Source: Arthrobacter sp. fls2-241-R2A-200 (GTDB lineage: Bacteria > Actinomycetota > Actinomycetes > Actinomycetales > Micrococcaceae). Taken from it: a DNA stretch of 64,000 nucleotides. Position 1 is the stretch's first letter. The number at the start of each line of letters is the position of its first letter. The stretch is from positions 1 through 64,000 of the forward strand of contig NZ_JARVRJ010000012.1 of the NCBI RefSeq assembly GCF_030209745.1. The letters are read 5' to 3'. The notes under the pieces are model-generated. The model had not been told where the DNA came from and made no database searches. It worked only from the letters and a program-made list of their open reading frames with translations. Shown here piece by piece: positions 1 through 8,774 of the stretch. A program made the translations under genes and the position numbers.

Positions 1-371
1 CACCCACACCCCAACAGGGTCCAGGATCGCTCCGGAGCAACTTTCCAAACTTACCCGAATCCACCGCACGAAGCAAACCAGATCCCGGGCCTCCCCTACC
101 AATCAGAAGCACACAAAAGGCGCTAACTAAATTAATAATTTGAAGGGAGTTTGGCCGCCATATTTCCGCATCAGCGGCGGCGACTCGAATTACTTTACAC
201 GCGCCCCACCGCCAAACCAAATCCACGTGAACACCTTGGAAATCCCCGTAAAGACACGCCAAACAGGCCAATGCGGGGTTCAAAACAGCCAAATATCCCG
301 TGACGTTTTCCAGTGAAGCCCATCACATGCCGAAAGCTCCGCGGCAGGTGGGAGGGCAAGCACCAGGAGCG
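1..371. other. Left-edge stretch with no recognisable gene
   Basis: I find no convincing reading frame here on either strand. The segment lies downstream of the exporter gene that ends at 372. It is clearly richer in A+T than the rest around 120-145, where a short palindrome AAATT-N3-AATTT occurs, which could be promoter or operator DNA for a gene to the left of the window. No rRNA or tRNA is visible. Confidence 0.5.
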
Positions 372-1886
372 TCAGTGACCGCCGGTTCCTTCCGTCTTGC
401 GCATCATGGCCCCAAGCACCACGGCTGCAAGGGCAACGATAGTTGCAGCCAGGAAGGCTGCTTGCATGCCGGCCACCAAACCGGAGCTCGCGGACACCGC
501 AGCGTAGATGGACACCAGGAGCGCGGTTCCCGCTGCACCCGAAACCTGCTGGGCGGTGCTGATGATCGCCGAACCATGTGAGTACAGGTGCGGCGGGAGG
601 GGGTTGAGCCCGGTGGTGAAGGCTGGGGTGAAGAGCAGAGCCAAGCCGAAGCTCAGCGCAACGTGCAGCACGATGACCCAAGCAAGGGCGCTCGACTCAT
701 TCAGCCGGGAGAACTGCCACAGCGTCAGCGCCATCAACACGGATCCGGACACGGTCAGGGGCAACGGACCCACCTTGTCGAAAATCCGTCCGATGACCGG
801 GCCCAGCAACCCCATGGCCAGGCCGCCCGGCAACAGCGCCAATCCGGTCTCCATCGGCTGCAAGTGCAGGGTGTTTTGCAGGTAGAGGGGCAGCAGGATG
901 ACGCCTCCGAAGAGGGCCATCATGGCAACCACCATCAGCAGCGTTGACACTGTGAACATGCGGAACTTAAAGGCGCGAAGATCCAACAGCGGCGCGTCCG
1001 ACTTCTGGAGCCTCAGCTGCCGGAAAACAAACAACGCCAAACAAAGGACCCCGACTACCAAGGCCACAACCGGAACGGTTCCGGCGTTGGCGCCACCAAT
1101 CTGGCTCAGGCCGTAGACCAGCCCACCAAAGGCCGGAACGGTGAGTATCACAGAGGTAACGTCCAAGGTGGTCTTGCCGCGCTCCCCCACGTTGGTGAGG
1201 TACTTGGCACCAATGGCGAAAGCGGCCAACGCTACCGGCAACACGAAGACGAACATGAAACGCCAAGAAAAGTGGTCCAGGATGATGCCGGAGACTGTGG
1301 GCCCCATGGCGGGAGCCACAGAGATAGCGATACTCACGTTACCCATGACTGCACCCCGCTTGGACATAGGAACCAAGGTCAGGATGGTGGTCATCAACAA
1401 CGGCAGCATAATGGCGGTGCCACCGGCTTGGACGATTCGGGCAAGGAGCAGCACCAGGAAGCCCGGAGCCAGGGCAGCCAGCAGCGTTCCACCGCTGAAG
1501 AGGCCCATCGCAAGCATGAAAGCACCGCGGGTGGTCATTCGCTGCAGGATGAAACCCGTGGTGGGAATGACCACGGCCATGGTCAACATGAAGCCGGTTG
1601 CCAACCACTGCACCGTAGACGGAGTCACTTGCAGATCGGTCATCAGCCGCTGGAGCGCGACGTTCATGATGGTCTCGTTCAGGATCACCACGAACGTGGC
1701 CACCAACAACGTGACAATGACCGTCACGGACTCACGTGACATCTTGTCCGACGTCGTTCCTGACGCGGGAGCCTGCCGCGCTGCGTCAGCGGAAGTCTCG
1801 GGCCTGGATGGAACGGCTGCCGTTGTTGAACTGGCAGCGCCGGAAACGGCATCGCCGTTGGCGTCGGAAGTGACGTCGGTAGACAT
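372..1886 (-). CDS. DHA2-family MFS drug exporter
   Basis: 504 aa. A probable proton-driven multidrug exporter of the EmrB/QacA (DHA2, 14-helix) group in the cytoplasmic membrane. Residues 1-50 are an Ala/Ser/Thr-rich hydrophilic tail and the first helix starts near 53. The family signature LNETIMNVAL is at about 69-78, and the antiporter motif C, GPTVSGIILDHFSWRF, is near 195-210. The ATG at 1886 follows a weak AGGGAC; a second Met at residue 49, just before helix 1, could be the true start. The gene follows panC on the same strand with a 101-bp gap that holds a candidate repressor site, so it is probably a separate inducible unit. The substrate cannot be predicted. Confidence 0.85.
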   Translation of the reverse strand: MSTDVTSDANGDAVSGAASSTTAAVPSRPETSADAARQAPASGTTSDKMSRESVTVIVTLLVATFVVILNETIMNVALQRLMTDLQVTPSTVQWLATGFMLTMAVVIPTTGFILQRMTTRGAFMLAMGLFSGGTLLAALAPGFLVLLLARIVQAGGTAIMLPLLMTTILTLVPMSKRGAVMGNVSIAISVAPAMGPTVSGIILDHFSWRFMFVFVLPVALAAFAIGAKYLTNVGERGKTTLDVTSVILTVPAFGGLVYGLSQIGGANAGTVPVVALVVGVLCLALFVFRQLRLQKSDAPLLDLRAFKFRMFTVSTLLMVVAMMALFGGVILLPLYLQNTLHLQPMETGLALLPGGLAMGLLGPVIGRIFDKVGPLPLTVSGSVLMALTLWQFSRLNESSALAWVIVLHVALSFGLALLFTPAFTTGLNPLPPHLYSHGSAIISTAQQVSGAAGTALLVSIYAAVSASSGLVAGMQAAFLAATIVALAAVVLGAMMRKTEGTGGH

Positions 1887-1933
1887 GAGGGTCCCTGAAG
1901 TTGATGTGGGTGTCCGGCGATCGTTGCCGGTAA

Positions 1934-1948
1934 AGACAGGAACAGTCT
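1934..1948. promoter_or_regulatory. Candidate repressor operator upstream of the DHA2 exporter
   Basis: An inverted repeat AGAC-N7-GTCT lies 48-62 bases upstream of the exporter ATG and extends imperfectly on both sides (TTTAGAC/GTCTTTA read on the minus strand). Exporters of this family are commonly controlled by TetR- or MarR-type repressors at such sites. No regulator gene lies next to it, so the assignment rests on symmetry and position only. Confidence 0.3.
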
Positions 1949-1987
1949 AAACGTCAGCTACATTCCCGTCAGTAGGAAACCCAAACG

Positions 1988-2890
1988 TTAGGAATCCAGT
2001 GGTGCGTTGTCTATCAGGCGCACAGGACCCACCTTGGCGGCAATGATGGCGAGCCCTTCGCCGCGGAACGGCGTCTCCCGGCAGTTCTCGGCGAGAGGTT
2101 CCAGCGTCAGGGGATCGACGACGTCGAAATAGTCCAGTTCCACCAGCGGCTGGGAGCGGACAAGCTCGACGGCGGACTCGACGTCGAGCGGTTCGTGTGC
2201 ATTTGCCCGCGCTTCGAGCAGGCGCAAAGCCCGCGACAACACCAGTGCGGCGTCACGCTCGACGTCGGACAGGAAACGGTTGCGACTGGAAAGGGCCAGG
2301 CCGTCTTCACTGCGGACAGTCGGGACAGGGACAACCTCGACAGGGAAATTGAGGTCGGCAACCATGCGTTTCACGAGGGCCAATTGCTGGGCGTCCTTCT
2401 GGCCGAAGTAGGCGCGGTAGGCCGGCGTTGAACCGTCAAAAGCCACACCGCCTGGAAGCCCGAGATGCAGCAGCTTGGCGACGACGGTCAGCGCACCGTC
2501 AAAGTGGCCGGGCCGGGAGGCGCCTTCCCATTTCTCGCCGAGGGAGCCGGAGGTGACCCGGACCAACGGCTGGCCACCGGGATACATCTCATCAACGGAC
2601 GGCGCAAAGACCAGATCCACGCCTTCCGCGTCCAGCAAAGCCATATCTGCCTCGAGGGTCCGCGGATACCGGTCAAGGTCGACGGCATCCCCGAACTGCA
2701 AGGGGTTCACAAAGATGGTGGCCACCACGACGTCGTTCTGGGCCACGGCCGTACGGGCAAGGGCGGCGTGACCTGAATGCAGGGCGCCCATGGTGGGAAT
2801 CAACCCTTGTGAGCTGCCCCGCTTGGCTCCCAGTAGCCGCGCACTCTCGGAACGCAATTCAGCGGCGGTAGTAACGAGTTTGATGGGCAT
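1988..2890 (-). CDS. panC: Pantoate--beta-alanine ligase (pantothenate synthetase)
   Basis: 300 aa. It joins pantoate and beta-alanine with ATP to give pantothenate, in the cytosol. The HIGH-like motif TMGALHSGH is at 33-41, FVNPLQFG near 60-67, FGQKDAQQL at 162-170 and the KMSKS-like SSRN at 201-204. Compared with E. coli and M. tuberculosis enzymes there are about 12 extra residues ([12 protein letters not shown], 147-158) just before the FGQKD motif. The ATG follows AAAGGAAA that lies inside the end of the preceding DUF2520 gene, 3 bases away, so the two genes are translated together. Proteins of the DUF2520 type often neighbour panC in actinobacteria. Confidence 0.96.
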   Translation of the reverse strand: MPIKLVTTAAELRSESARLLGAKRGSSQGLIPTMGALHSGHAALARTAVAQNDVVVATIFVNPLQFGDAVDLDRYPRTLEADMALLDAEGVDLVFAPSVDEMYPGGQPLVRVTSGSLGEKWEGASRPGHFDGALTVVAKLLHLGLPGGVAFDGSTPAYRAYFGQKDAQQLALVKRMVADLNFPVEVVPVPTVRSEDGLALSSRNRFLSDVERDAALVLSRALRLLEARANAHEPLDVESAVELVRSQPLVELDYFDVVDPLTLEPLAENCRETPFRGEGLAIIAAKVGPVRLIDNAPLDS

Positions 2891-2893
2891 GGT

Positions 2894-3802
2894 TCAGTTT
2901 CCTTTCGGGGCGTCGGGTTCGGCCTCCAACGCCTCGCCTATCTCGGTGAGTTGTTCCGGGCGCAGGAGCCCACGGTTTCCAGCCCTGCGGGCAGTCGCAC
3001 GGGCCATGGCTTGGTATGCGGCCAAGATATCGCCGCCGGCACCGCCGTCGTATTCCCGCAGCGCCTGCGCGTGCGCTGAAACGGTACCCACATCGCCGCG
3101 CGCGACGGGTCCCGTCAAGGCCGCTTCGCCCGAGGCGAGGGCGTTCTCCAGCGTGGCGCGCAGCAGTGGACCCAACATGGACTCAGGGGCGTCGACGCCG
3201 ATCTCCCGCAGCAGCTGCGATGCTTGCGCAACCAGGGTGACCATGTGGTTTGAGCTGTGCGCCAAGGCTGCATGGTAAAGGGTTCGGTCGGCCTCCGCGA
3301 TCGCTACCGGTTCCGCTCCCATTTCCACAACCAGGGCTTGGGCGATCGGCAACATCGCGGCATCGGCCGTGACGCCGAACGTGCAGTCCATCAGCCGGGT
3401 CAGGTCAAGGCTCATCCCCGTGAACGTCATTGCGGGGTGCAGCGCCAACGGAATCGCACCGGCCCCGCGCACGGGATTGAGGATTCCCACGCCGAAGCGC
3501 CCCGACGTGTGCGCCACCAGCTGCCCCGGTTGCCAAGCGCCCAGAGCGGCCAACCCGCTGACCAGCTCGCCTAAGGAATCATCGGGGACAGCCAACAACA
3601 CCAGTTCCGAACGTTCCACGATTTCCTGGATCTCCAGGATGGGAACACCTGGCAGGAGGGTTTCGGCACGCTCCCGGCTGGCCTCGGATACTGCGGAAAC
3701 TCCGACGACGGCGTGTTCGGCCGCGCGCAGGGCAGCACCGAGGACGGCACCTACCTTGCCCGCGCCAATGATGCCTACTCCGAGTCGACCAGGCCTAGCC
3801 AT
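2894..3802 (-). CDS. Rossmann-fold DUF2520 protein
   Basis: 302 aa. An N-terminal NAD(P)-binding Rossmann fold shows GIIGAGKVG at about 9-17, followed by a C-terminal helical DUF2520-type domain, a layout like 6-phosphogluconate or ketopantoate reductases. The family is usually annotated as Rossmann-like/DUF2520 and its reaction is not established. Its place immediately before panC suggests a reductase step or quality role near pantothenate synthesis, which is inference. A good AGGAGG lies 9 bases before the ATG, within the preceding PH-domain gene, whose stop overlaps this start by 8 bp. Confidence 0.8.
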   Translation of the reverse strand: MARPGRLGVGIIGAGKVGAVLGAALRAAEHAVVGVSAVSEASRERAETLLPGVPILEIQEIVERSELVLLAVPDDSLGELVSGLAALGAWQPGQLVAHTSGRFGVGILNPVRGAGAIPLALHPAMTFTGMSLDLTRLMDCTFGVTADAAMLPIAQALVVEMGAEPVAIAEADRTLYHAALAHSSNHMVTLVAQASQLLREIGVDAPESMLGPLLRATLENALASGEAALTGPVARGDVGTVSAHAQALREYDGGAGGDILAAYQAMARATARRAGNRGLLRPEQLTEIGEALEAEPDAPKGN

Positions 3803-5297
3803 GGTGGTGTGCCTCCTCTTGGATTGATTTCTGCTGGATGCTTATTGGGGGTTGCGCCGGCAACTGCTCCCTGGATTCGTGCTGCCGGGCCTCACGCGCG
3901 CTGGCAGCCTGCTGGTCGAAGAGTTCCACGGCCTGCTCGACGCCGGCCTGGAATAGTCGCGGCGAAACAGGGCCCGCAGTGGTGTGCAGGACAAGATCGG
4001 CGACGCCAAACAAGCGGGCCAAGGGTCCTTGCTGCAGGGTCATGGATTGGGTCCGCTGGTGCGGGACGATGACGAGGGCATGCCACCAACGGCCGGACCT
4101 GAGCAGTAACGCGGTCCTGGTGGACAGGAACCCGTTGCGTCGCCAACCCAACGGAGCCAACAACCAGGCTCGCCGAGGAGTGGTGACAAAGCCGTCCAGA
4201 GGTCCTGTCTGGCCGCGCGGAGCCAACCCCTCAAGGCCCGCGGAAAACACCCGTTCGGGCTGATCAACCCCGGGGTCGGGCAACACGAGCGACAGCATGC
4301 GCATGACCTCAGCCTTCCTCCCCACAGGCAACAGCGTGGTGCGGGCCGCATGCTCGTGCCGTTCGCCTCCCCCGTAACCGGCTACGTTGACATGGATCCG
4401 ATACCATCCGAAGATCCTCCAGATGGGCGGCTGCGTCACCTTGACGGCTTGGATCCTTCCGGGTGGCAACGTCTGGACCCGGGTATCCAACAACCCGTAC
4501 CGGAAGCGGATGCCGTCCGGGGAGATCGCTGCACTGAAGTTGTATCCCTTATTGAACGAACCCCAATACGCAGCGCCGATGCCCAAGAAAGCCGGGATCA
4601 CGGCCAGCAGGATCGCGTCATTATCCGTGTACACGGACAATGCCACGGACGCTGCCGCCCCGAGGACGATAGCCACAGTGTGCTCACTGAGCAGCAGGGA
4701 ACCCAAAAGGCGCGACGGCGGTACTGACACCACAAGCTGTTCAGGTGCCACGGGAGCGACGCCATCCACACCCGCAACTCCGGCCGCGCGGGCAAGAATG
4801 GTTGCGCGCAGTTGCTTGGCCTGCTCCAGGGGTAGGTAGGAAAGGCGCACCGCCGACCGTCCGGCGTCGGCAACATCGAACTTGAGTTCGGCGAGACCCA
4901 GGATGCGCGGCAAGAGCGGCTGCACGATATCTATCGCCTGGACCCGGTCCAGGCGGGCCTGCCGCTGTTGTTTGAAGAGGAAGCCGGTATTGACCCGAAC
5001 GTACCCCTCGGCCACCTGATAGCGGTAAAAATACCAACTCAGGAGGAACCCGCCGACTGCGAGTAGCAGCACCGCGCCGCCACCGGCCAGGAGCCACGGC
5101 ACCCGGGCGTTGAAATGCGGGTCCACGAGACTCCGGCCCTGCAGCATCCGCTCGAAAGCGTCGCGGCCAAAGAAATATACGACGGCGACCAGCCCCACCC
5201 AACCACGAACGAACGGCGACGCGGGATGGACGCGGTGCCAACCGGCGTCGACCGTGTGCACTGCCGAACCCGCAGCCTGGCTACCCTTCAAACTCAC
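3795..5297 (-). CDS. PH-domain (DUF304, YdbT-like) membrane protein
   Basis: 500 aa from a GTG at 5297 that overlaps the TGA of the preceding gene (GTGA). The open frame runs 42 codons further upstream, but that part lies inside the neighbouring gene and I treat it as non-coding. Two hydrophobic segments follow a short N-terminus, then bacterial PH-like (bPH_2) repeats, a size and layout like Bacillus YdbT. The C-terminal about 25 residues are polar and Gln/Glu-rich. It is probably a membrane partner of the next, smaller PH-domain protein (YdbS-like). The molecular role of the YdbS/YdbT pair is poorly known; a role in envelope stress or resistance to antimicrobial compounds has been suggested for the family. 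Confidence 0.75.
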   Translation of the reverse strand: MSLKGSQAAGSAVHTVDAGWHRVHPASPFVRGWVGLVAVVYFFGRDAFERMLQGRSLVDPHFNARVPWLLAGGGAVLLLAVGGFLLSWYFYRYQVAEGYVRVNTGFLFKQQRQARLDRVQAIDIVQPLLPRILGLAELKFDVADAGRSAVRLSYLPLEQAKQLRATILARAAGVAGVDGVAPVAPEQLVVSVPPSRLLGSLLLSEHTVAIVLGAAASVALSVYTDNDAILLAVIPAFLGIGAAYWGSFNKGYNFSAAISPDGIRFRYGLLDTRVQTLPPGRIQAVKVTQPPIWRIFGWYRIHVNVAGYGGGERHEHAARTTLLPVGRKAEVMRMLSLVLPDPGVDQPERVFSAGLEGLAPRGQTGPLDGFVTTPRRAWLLAPLGWRRNGFLSTRTALLLRSGRWWHALVIVPHQRTQSMTLQQGPLARLFGVADLVLHTTAGPVSPRLFQAGVEQAVELFDQQAASAREARQHESREQLPAQPPISIQQKSIQEEAHHHG

Positions 5298-5806
5298 AGT
5301 CCGGCCAGCCTGGCTTCTCCACGGGCCGATAACTGCTCGCGCAGCCGGGCGCCCTCCGCCGTCGGGAGCCCAGGTAGATGCGCGTGGGTACCGGCAGCAG
5401 CGGTATGGAGTTTCACAGTGCAAAGCCCCAAGGCGCGTTCAACCGGGCCTACGGCAACGTCCACGTATTGCATCCGGCCATACGGGACCACCAAGGTGCG
5501 CTGGAAGAAGATGCCGCGACGGATGAGGAGGTCATCGTCACGCTCGGCATAGCCGATGGCTCGGACTTGCCGCGGAATCAGCACCAACCGCCACAAGGCC
5601 ACGATGAGCACCAACCCGGGTACGGCGATGGCAAGCCACAACGGCGGCCACTGCCACCCGGCAAACTGCACAAAGACCAAGGGGAGGGCCAGGACGGCAA
5701 CCAGCAACAGGGTGCCGACGGCCCATTCAACCAAGCGCACTGTGACGTACTTAGGTGAGACCTTCAGCCACTGGACGCCGGGCGGGTCAATCGCCGCGGT
5801 ACGCAT
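5294..5806 (-). CDS. PH-domain (DUF304, YdbS-like) membrane protein
   Basis: 170 aa from the ATG at 5806 (MRTAAIDPPGVQWLK). Two hydrophobic helices (about residues 25-70) precede one bPH_2 domain with the PYGRMQYVDV motif typical of DUF304 proteins. The frame stays open for 36 codons upstream, but those overlap the DUF3180 gene and look like shadow sequence. The chosen start overlaps that gene by 20 bp. It forms a pair with the larger PH-domain protein, to which it is joined by a GTGA overlap. Confidence 0.75.
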   Translation of the reverse strand: MRTAAIDPPGVQWLKVSPKYVTVRLVEWAVGTLLLVAVLALPLVFVQFAGWQWPPLWLAIAVPGLVLIVALWRLVLIPRQVRAIGYAERDDDLLIRRGIFFQRTLVVPYGRMQYVDVAVGPVERALGLCTVKLHTAAAGTHAHLPGLPTAEGARLREQLSARGEARLAGL

Positions 5807-6308
5807 ACTCGCCTTCACCCTTGGCTTCGCCCCTTCGGGTGTCCGGCCCCGGCGTACCGCCCTCAAAGTCCTCCGGAGGGATGCGGCAGAAACGTTCAAC
5901 CACCACGCCAACAATGATCATCACCACACCGCCACCGCCCGTCAGGAGGGCGTTGGCAAGAATGCCCTGGTCGCTGCGCAGGCTCCCCACTCCCAAGAGG
6001 TCCAGGGAAATGCCGGCATGCCAACCAAACAGCAGGGTGCCCGCGTAAGCACAGGCTTGGGCCAAAATCAACGTACGCGCAGCAAGGATCGGGTTCAGCA
6101 TGTGCTTCTTCTTCCCGTTCCGCCAACGCAGGACGCGGATGCCCATGACCAGCGTGAGCCCGGCGATCACACCCATGGTGACCAAGGCGGAGACTGGGAG
6201 CACGGGAGTGGGCATGCTGAAACGGACGGTGCTGGTGCTGGCCAACCAACCAATGACGGCGGCGATGACGACCATGACCACCAACACCACAGGGCGCATA
6301 GCTTTCAT
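5787..6308 (-). CDS. DUF3180 membrane protein
   Basis: 173 aa with four predicted transmembrane helices (near 4-25, 32-55, 78-105 and 115-140) and a charged C-terminal tail. DUF3180 proteins are found in actinobacteria, nearly always next to folK, and have no known function. It begins 2 bases after the folK stop, so it belongs to the fol operon. Confidence 0.8.
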   Translation of the reverse strand: MKAMRPVVLVVMVVIAAVIGWLASTSTVRFSMPTPVLPVSALVTMGVIAGLTLVMGIRVLRWRNGKKKHMLNPILAARTLILAQACAYAGTLLFGWHAGISLDLLGVGSLRSDQGILANALLTGGGGVVMIIVGVVVERFCRIPPEDFEGGTPGPDTRRGEAKGEGEYAYRGD

Positions 6309-6310
6309 CG

Positions 6311-6850
6311 CTACTCCACCGCCCCCGCTGCTGGGATGCCGGCGATGTCACCGAAGCCATCGAAGCGGCGGATATCCGGCATGTCATCGGCGACGGCGGC
6401 CAGTTCGGCAACGCTGCGGCCGTTCAATTCCGCATGGGGTTCCAACAGGGACCACGGGTACAGGACGAAAGCCCGCACAGCGGCGCGTGGATGCGGCAGC
6501 GTGAGCACAGGGTCCTCGCTCACCACGTCACCAAAAACGATGATGTCAACGTCCAGGGTCCTGGGTCCCCAGCGAACCTCACGGGTCCGGTGATGCTTCT
6601 GTTCAACTGCGTGGCAGTGCTTCAGCAACTCATGCGGCGTTAACAAGGTTTCAATGGCCATGACCATGTTCAGGAAGTCCGGCTGTCCCTCGGGACCGCC
6701 CACGGGCTTCGTCTGCACCACCGGGGAAACTCCCAGGAGACGGACCTCTGGCGGGTCCACAAGATCGGCGACAGCCGTGGACAAAGTGTCGTTGCGTTCC
6801 CCCAGGTTGCTGCCGAGGGCCAGGATGGCTTTGGTGTAGGGAGAGGTCAT
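6311..6850 (-). CDS. folK: 2-amino-4-hydroxy-6-hydroxymethyldihydropteridine diphosphokinase
   Basis: 179 aa. It transfers pyrophosphate from ATP to hydroxymethyl-dihydropterin in folate synthesis. Visible motifs are LGSNLGER near residues 12-19, TKPVGGPEGQPDFLNMV (substrate binding), and RWGPRTLDVDIIVFGD with the metal-binding Asp pair, followed by LPHPRA. The ATG overlaps the folB stop (ATGA), which suggests coupled translation of folB and folK. Confidence 0.95.
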   Translation of the reverse strand: MTSPYTKAILALGSNLGERNDTLSTAVADLVDPPEVRLLGVSPVVQTKPVGGPEGQPDFLNMVMAIETLLTPHELLKHCHAVEQKHHRTREVRWGPRTLDVDIIVFGDVVSEDPVLTLPHPRAAVRAFVLYPWSLLEPHAELNGRSVAELAAVADDMPDIRRFDGFGDIAGIPAAGAVE

Positions 6851-7209
6851 GAGCGCCCCCGGTGGACACTCACGGTGACATCACCAAATGGCACTTCGAT
6901 AGGGGCCTTGGGTTTGTGGACAGTTACGTCCACGGCCGCCACCATCGGGTAGTTAGCCAGAATCCCGTCAGCGATCCGCACAGCCAACCCCTCGATGAGG
7001 TTCAGGGGTTCGCCCTCAATGTGCTTGGTGATCAACTCAGCGACTTCGCCGTAATGGGCCGTGTACTGAAGATCGTCGGTTTCAGCAGCCTCGGCGAAGT
7101 CCATGGACAGTACGGCGTCGACGACGAACGGCTGTCCGTCACGTCGCTCGAAATCAAACACTCCATGGTGTCCCACGGCGGTGACACCGGTCAGGGTGAT
7201 CCTGTCCAC
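6847..7209 (-). CDS. folB: Dihydroneopterin aldolase
   Basis: 120 aa, normal for the family. It cleaves dihydroneopterin to hydroxymethyl-dihydropterin and glycolaldehyde. The motif GVTAVGHHGVFDFERRDGQPF is near residues 8-28, with the first His and Glu region typical of FolB, and a catalytic Lys lies in VTVHKPKAP near 99-107. The start is GTG at 7209, 13 bases after the folP stop. Confidence 0.94.
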   Translation of the reverse strand: MDRITLTGVTAVGHHGVFDFERRDGQPFVVDAVLSMDFAEAAETDDLQYTAHYGEVAELITKHIEGEPLNLIEGLAVRIADGILANYPMVAAVDVTVHKPKAPIEVPFGDVTVSVHRGRS

Positions 7210-7222
7210 AGCAGCCTCCCAA

Positions 7223-8128
7223 TCAGCGGGCTACGCGAGCGGCGACTTTGACGGCGTCAAGGCTTGGGCCGACGTCGTGAACCCGGACGGCCCACACGCC
7301 CTTGGCGGCGCTCAACGCCGTGATCGCCGCCGTCGCCGCATCGCGCTCAAGGGGCGCGGCGGACTTGCCGGCGACCGTGAGGAGCGAACCTAGGAAGCGC
7401 TTGCGGGATGCTGCCACAACAACCGGGTGGCCCAGCGTGAAGAACCGGTCAAGGTTGGCGAGGATTTCCCAGTTATGGTCCTCGTTCTTGGCGAAGCCCA
7501 GGCCGGGATCAACGATGATCTGTTCGGGAGCGACGCCAGCGGCATACAGCTTGTCCCGGACACCACGCAGTTCCGCCACGACGTCGTCAGCCACGTTTCC
7601 GTACTCGGCCAAGCCATCCATGGTCACGGCATCGCCACGACGATGGGTCAGGATGTAAGGGACCTTGGTGCGTGCCACAAGTTCCGGCATATCCGGTTCC
7701 ATGGTCAGGCCGGACACGTCGTTGATGATTGCCGCACCGGCCTCGACGGCAGCAGCCGCAGTGGCTGTGTGCATGGTGTCAATGGAAACCAAGGCACCGG
7801 CCTTCACCAGGGCAGCAATGACGGGCAGGACGCGCCGCTGCTCTTCCTCGGGCGAAACCGGCTCAGCGCCGGATCGGGTGGACTCACCTCCGACGTCGAT
7901 GATGTCGGCTCCCGCGTAGAACATCCGCAAACCCAGCGCGATGGCTGAGTCCGGGGTGCGGTGGCTGCCGCCATCACTGAATGAATCGGGGGTGACGTTC
8001 AGGATTCCCATGACGAGCGTGCGGTCCTTCGGCAGGTCCTGGAACCTGGCCGCCGGGCGCGGCTTGCGAAGAATCGGCAGGGGGTTTGTGGCCGGGCCGG
8101 TTCCGGGTGCTGCAGCGAGGGAATCCAT
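7223..8128 (-). CDS. folP: Dihydropteroate synthase
   Basis: 301 aa. It condenses hydroxymethyl-dihydropterin pyrophosphate with p-aminobenzoate and is the sulfonamide target. It shows MGILNVTPDSFSDGG near 40-54, the loop DVGGESTRSGA, INDVSG, the DPGLGFAKN strand and VAASRKRFLG. About 36 residues precede the TIM barrel. The ATG has GGAAGG upstream, located inside the end of folE (4-base gap). Confidence 0.95.
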   Translation of the reverse strand: MDSLAAAPGTGPATNPLPILRKPRPAARFQDLPKDRTLVMGILNVTPDSFSDGGSHRTPDSAIALGLRMFYAGADIIDVGGESTRSGAEPVSPEEEQRRVLPVIAALVKAGALVSIDTMHTATAAAAVEAGAAIINDVSGLTMEPDMPELVARTKVPYILTHRRGDAVTMDGLAEYGNVADDVVAELRGVRDKLYAAGVAPEQIIVDPGLGFAKNEDHNWEILANLDRFFTLGHPVVVAASRKRFLGSLLTVAGKSAAPLERDAATAAITALSAAKGVWAVRVHDVGPSLDAVKVAARVAR

Positions 8129-8132
8129 TTGC

Positions 8133-8765
8133 TTACCTTCCGAGTATGAGGCTCATGGCCTCGGCGCGGGTGGCCGGGTCATGGAGTTGACCGCGCACCG
8201 CGCTGGTGACGGTCTTGGCGCCAGGCTTGCGGATCCCGCGCATGGACATGCACATGTGTTCGCATTCGACGACGACAATGGCTCCCCGCGGATTGAGGTG
8301 CTTTACCAGCGCCTCGACGATCTGCGTGGTGAGCCGTTCCTGCACCTGCGGGCGGCGGGCATAAATATCCACCAGCCGTGCAAGCTTGCTCAGTCCGGTC
8401 ACTTTGCCGTCATGTGACGGAATATAACCGACATGTGCCACTCCGTGGAACGGCACCAAGTGGTGCTCGCACGTGGAATAGAAGGGGATGTCTTTCACGA
8501 GGACAAGCTCTTCGTGGTCGAGGTCGAACGTGGTGGAAAGGACATCCGCAGGGTGCTGATGCAGCCCTGCGAAAACCTCGGCGTACGCTTTGGCGACCCG
8601 CTTTGGCGTGTCTTGGAGGCCGCCGCGATCAGGGTCCTCACCTATGGCCAGCAAAATTTCGCGGACAGCCGCTTCAATGCGCGGGCGGTCCACCTTGTAC
8701 CCCGAATGGGAGCCCACGGCGGAACCGTGGGCGGCGGCGAGGTCGTCGTCGTCGAAATGAGTCAC
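8133..8765 (-). CDS. folE: GTP cyclohydrolase I
   Basis: 210 aa. It opens GTP to dihydroneopterin triphosphate, the first step of folate synthesis. The zinc ligands can be placed as Cys99 and His102 in [10 protein letters not shown] and Cys172 in [11 protein letters not shown]. It is the first gene of folE-folP-folB-folK and begins 9 bases after the ftsH stop, so ftsH and folate synthesis are probably co-transcribed. Confidence 0.96.
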   Translation of the reverse strand: MTHFDDDDLAAAHGSAVGSHSGYKVDRPRIEAAVREILLAIGEDPDRGGLQDTPKRVAKAYAEVFAGLHQHPADVLSTTFDLDHEELVLVKDIPFYSTCEHHLVPFHGVAHVGYIPSHDGKVTGLSKLARLVDIYARRPQVQERLTTQIVEALVKHLNPRGAIVVVECEHMCMSMRGIRKPGAKTVTSAVRGQLHDPATRAEAMSLILGR

Positions 8766-8774
8766 AGCAGAAGC

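Noticed and set aside
5298..5423. Longer N-terminus of the large PH-domain protein
   Set aside because: These codons lie inside the preceding PH gene and do not look like the family; the GTG overlapping its stop fits better.
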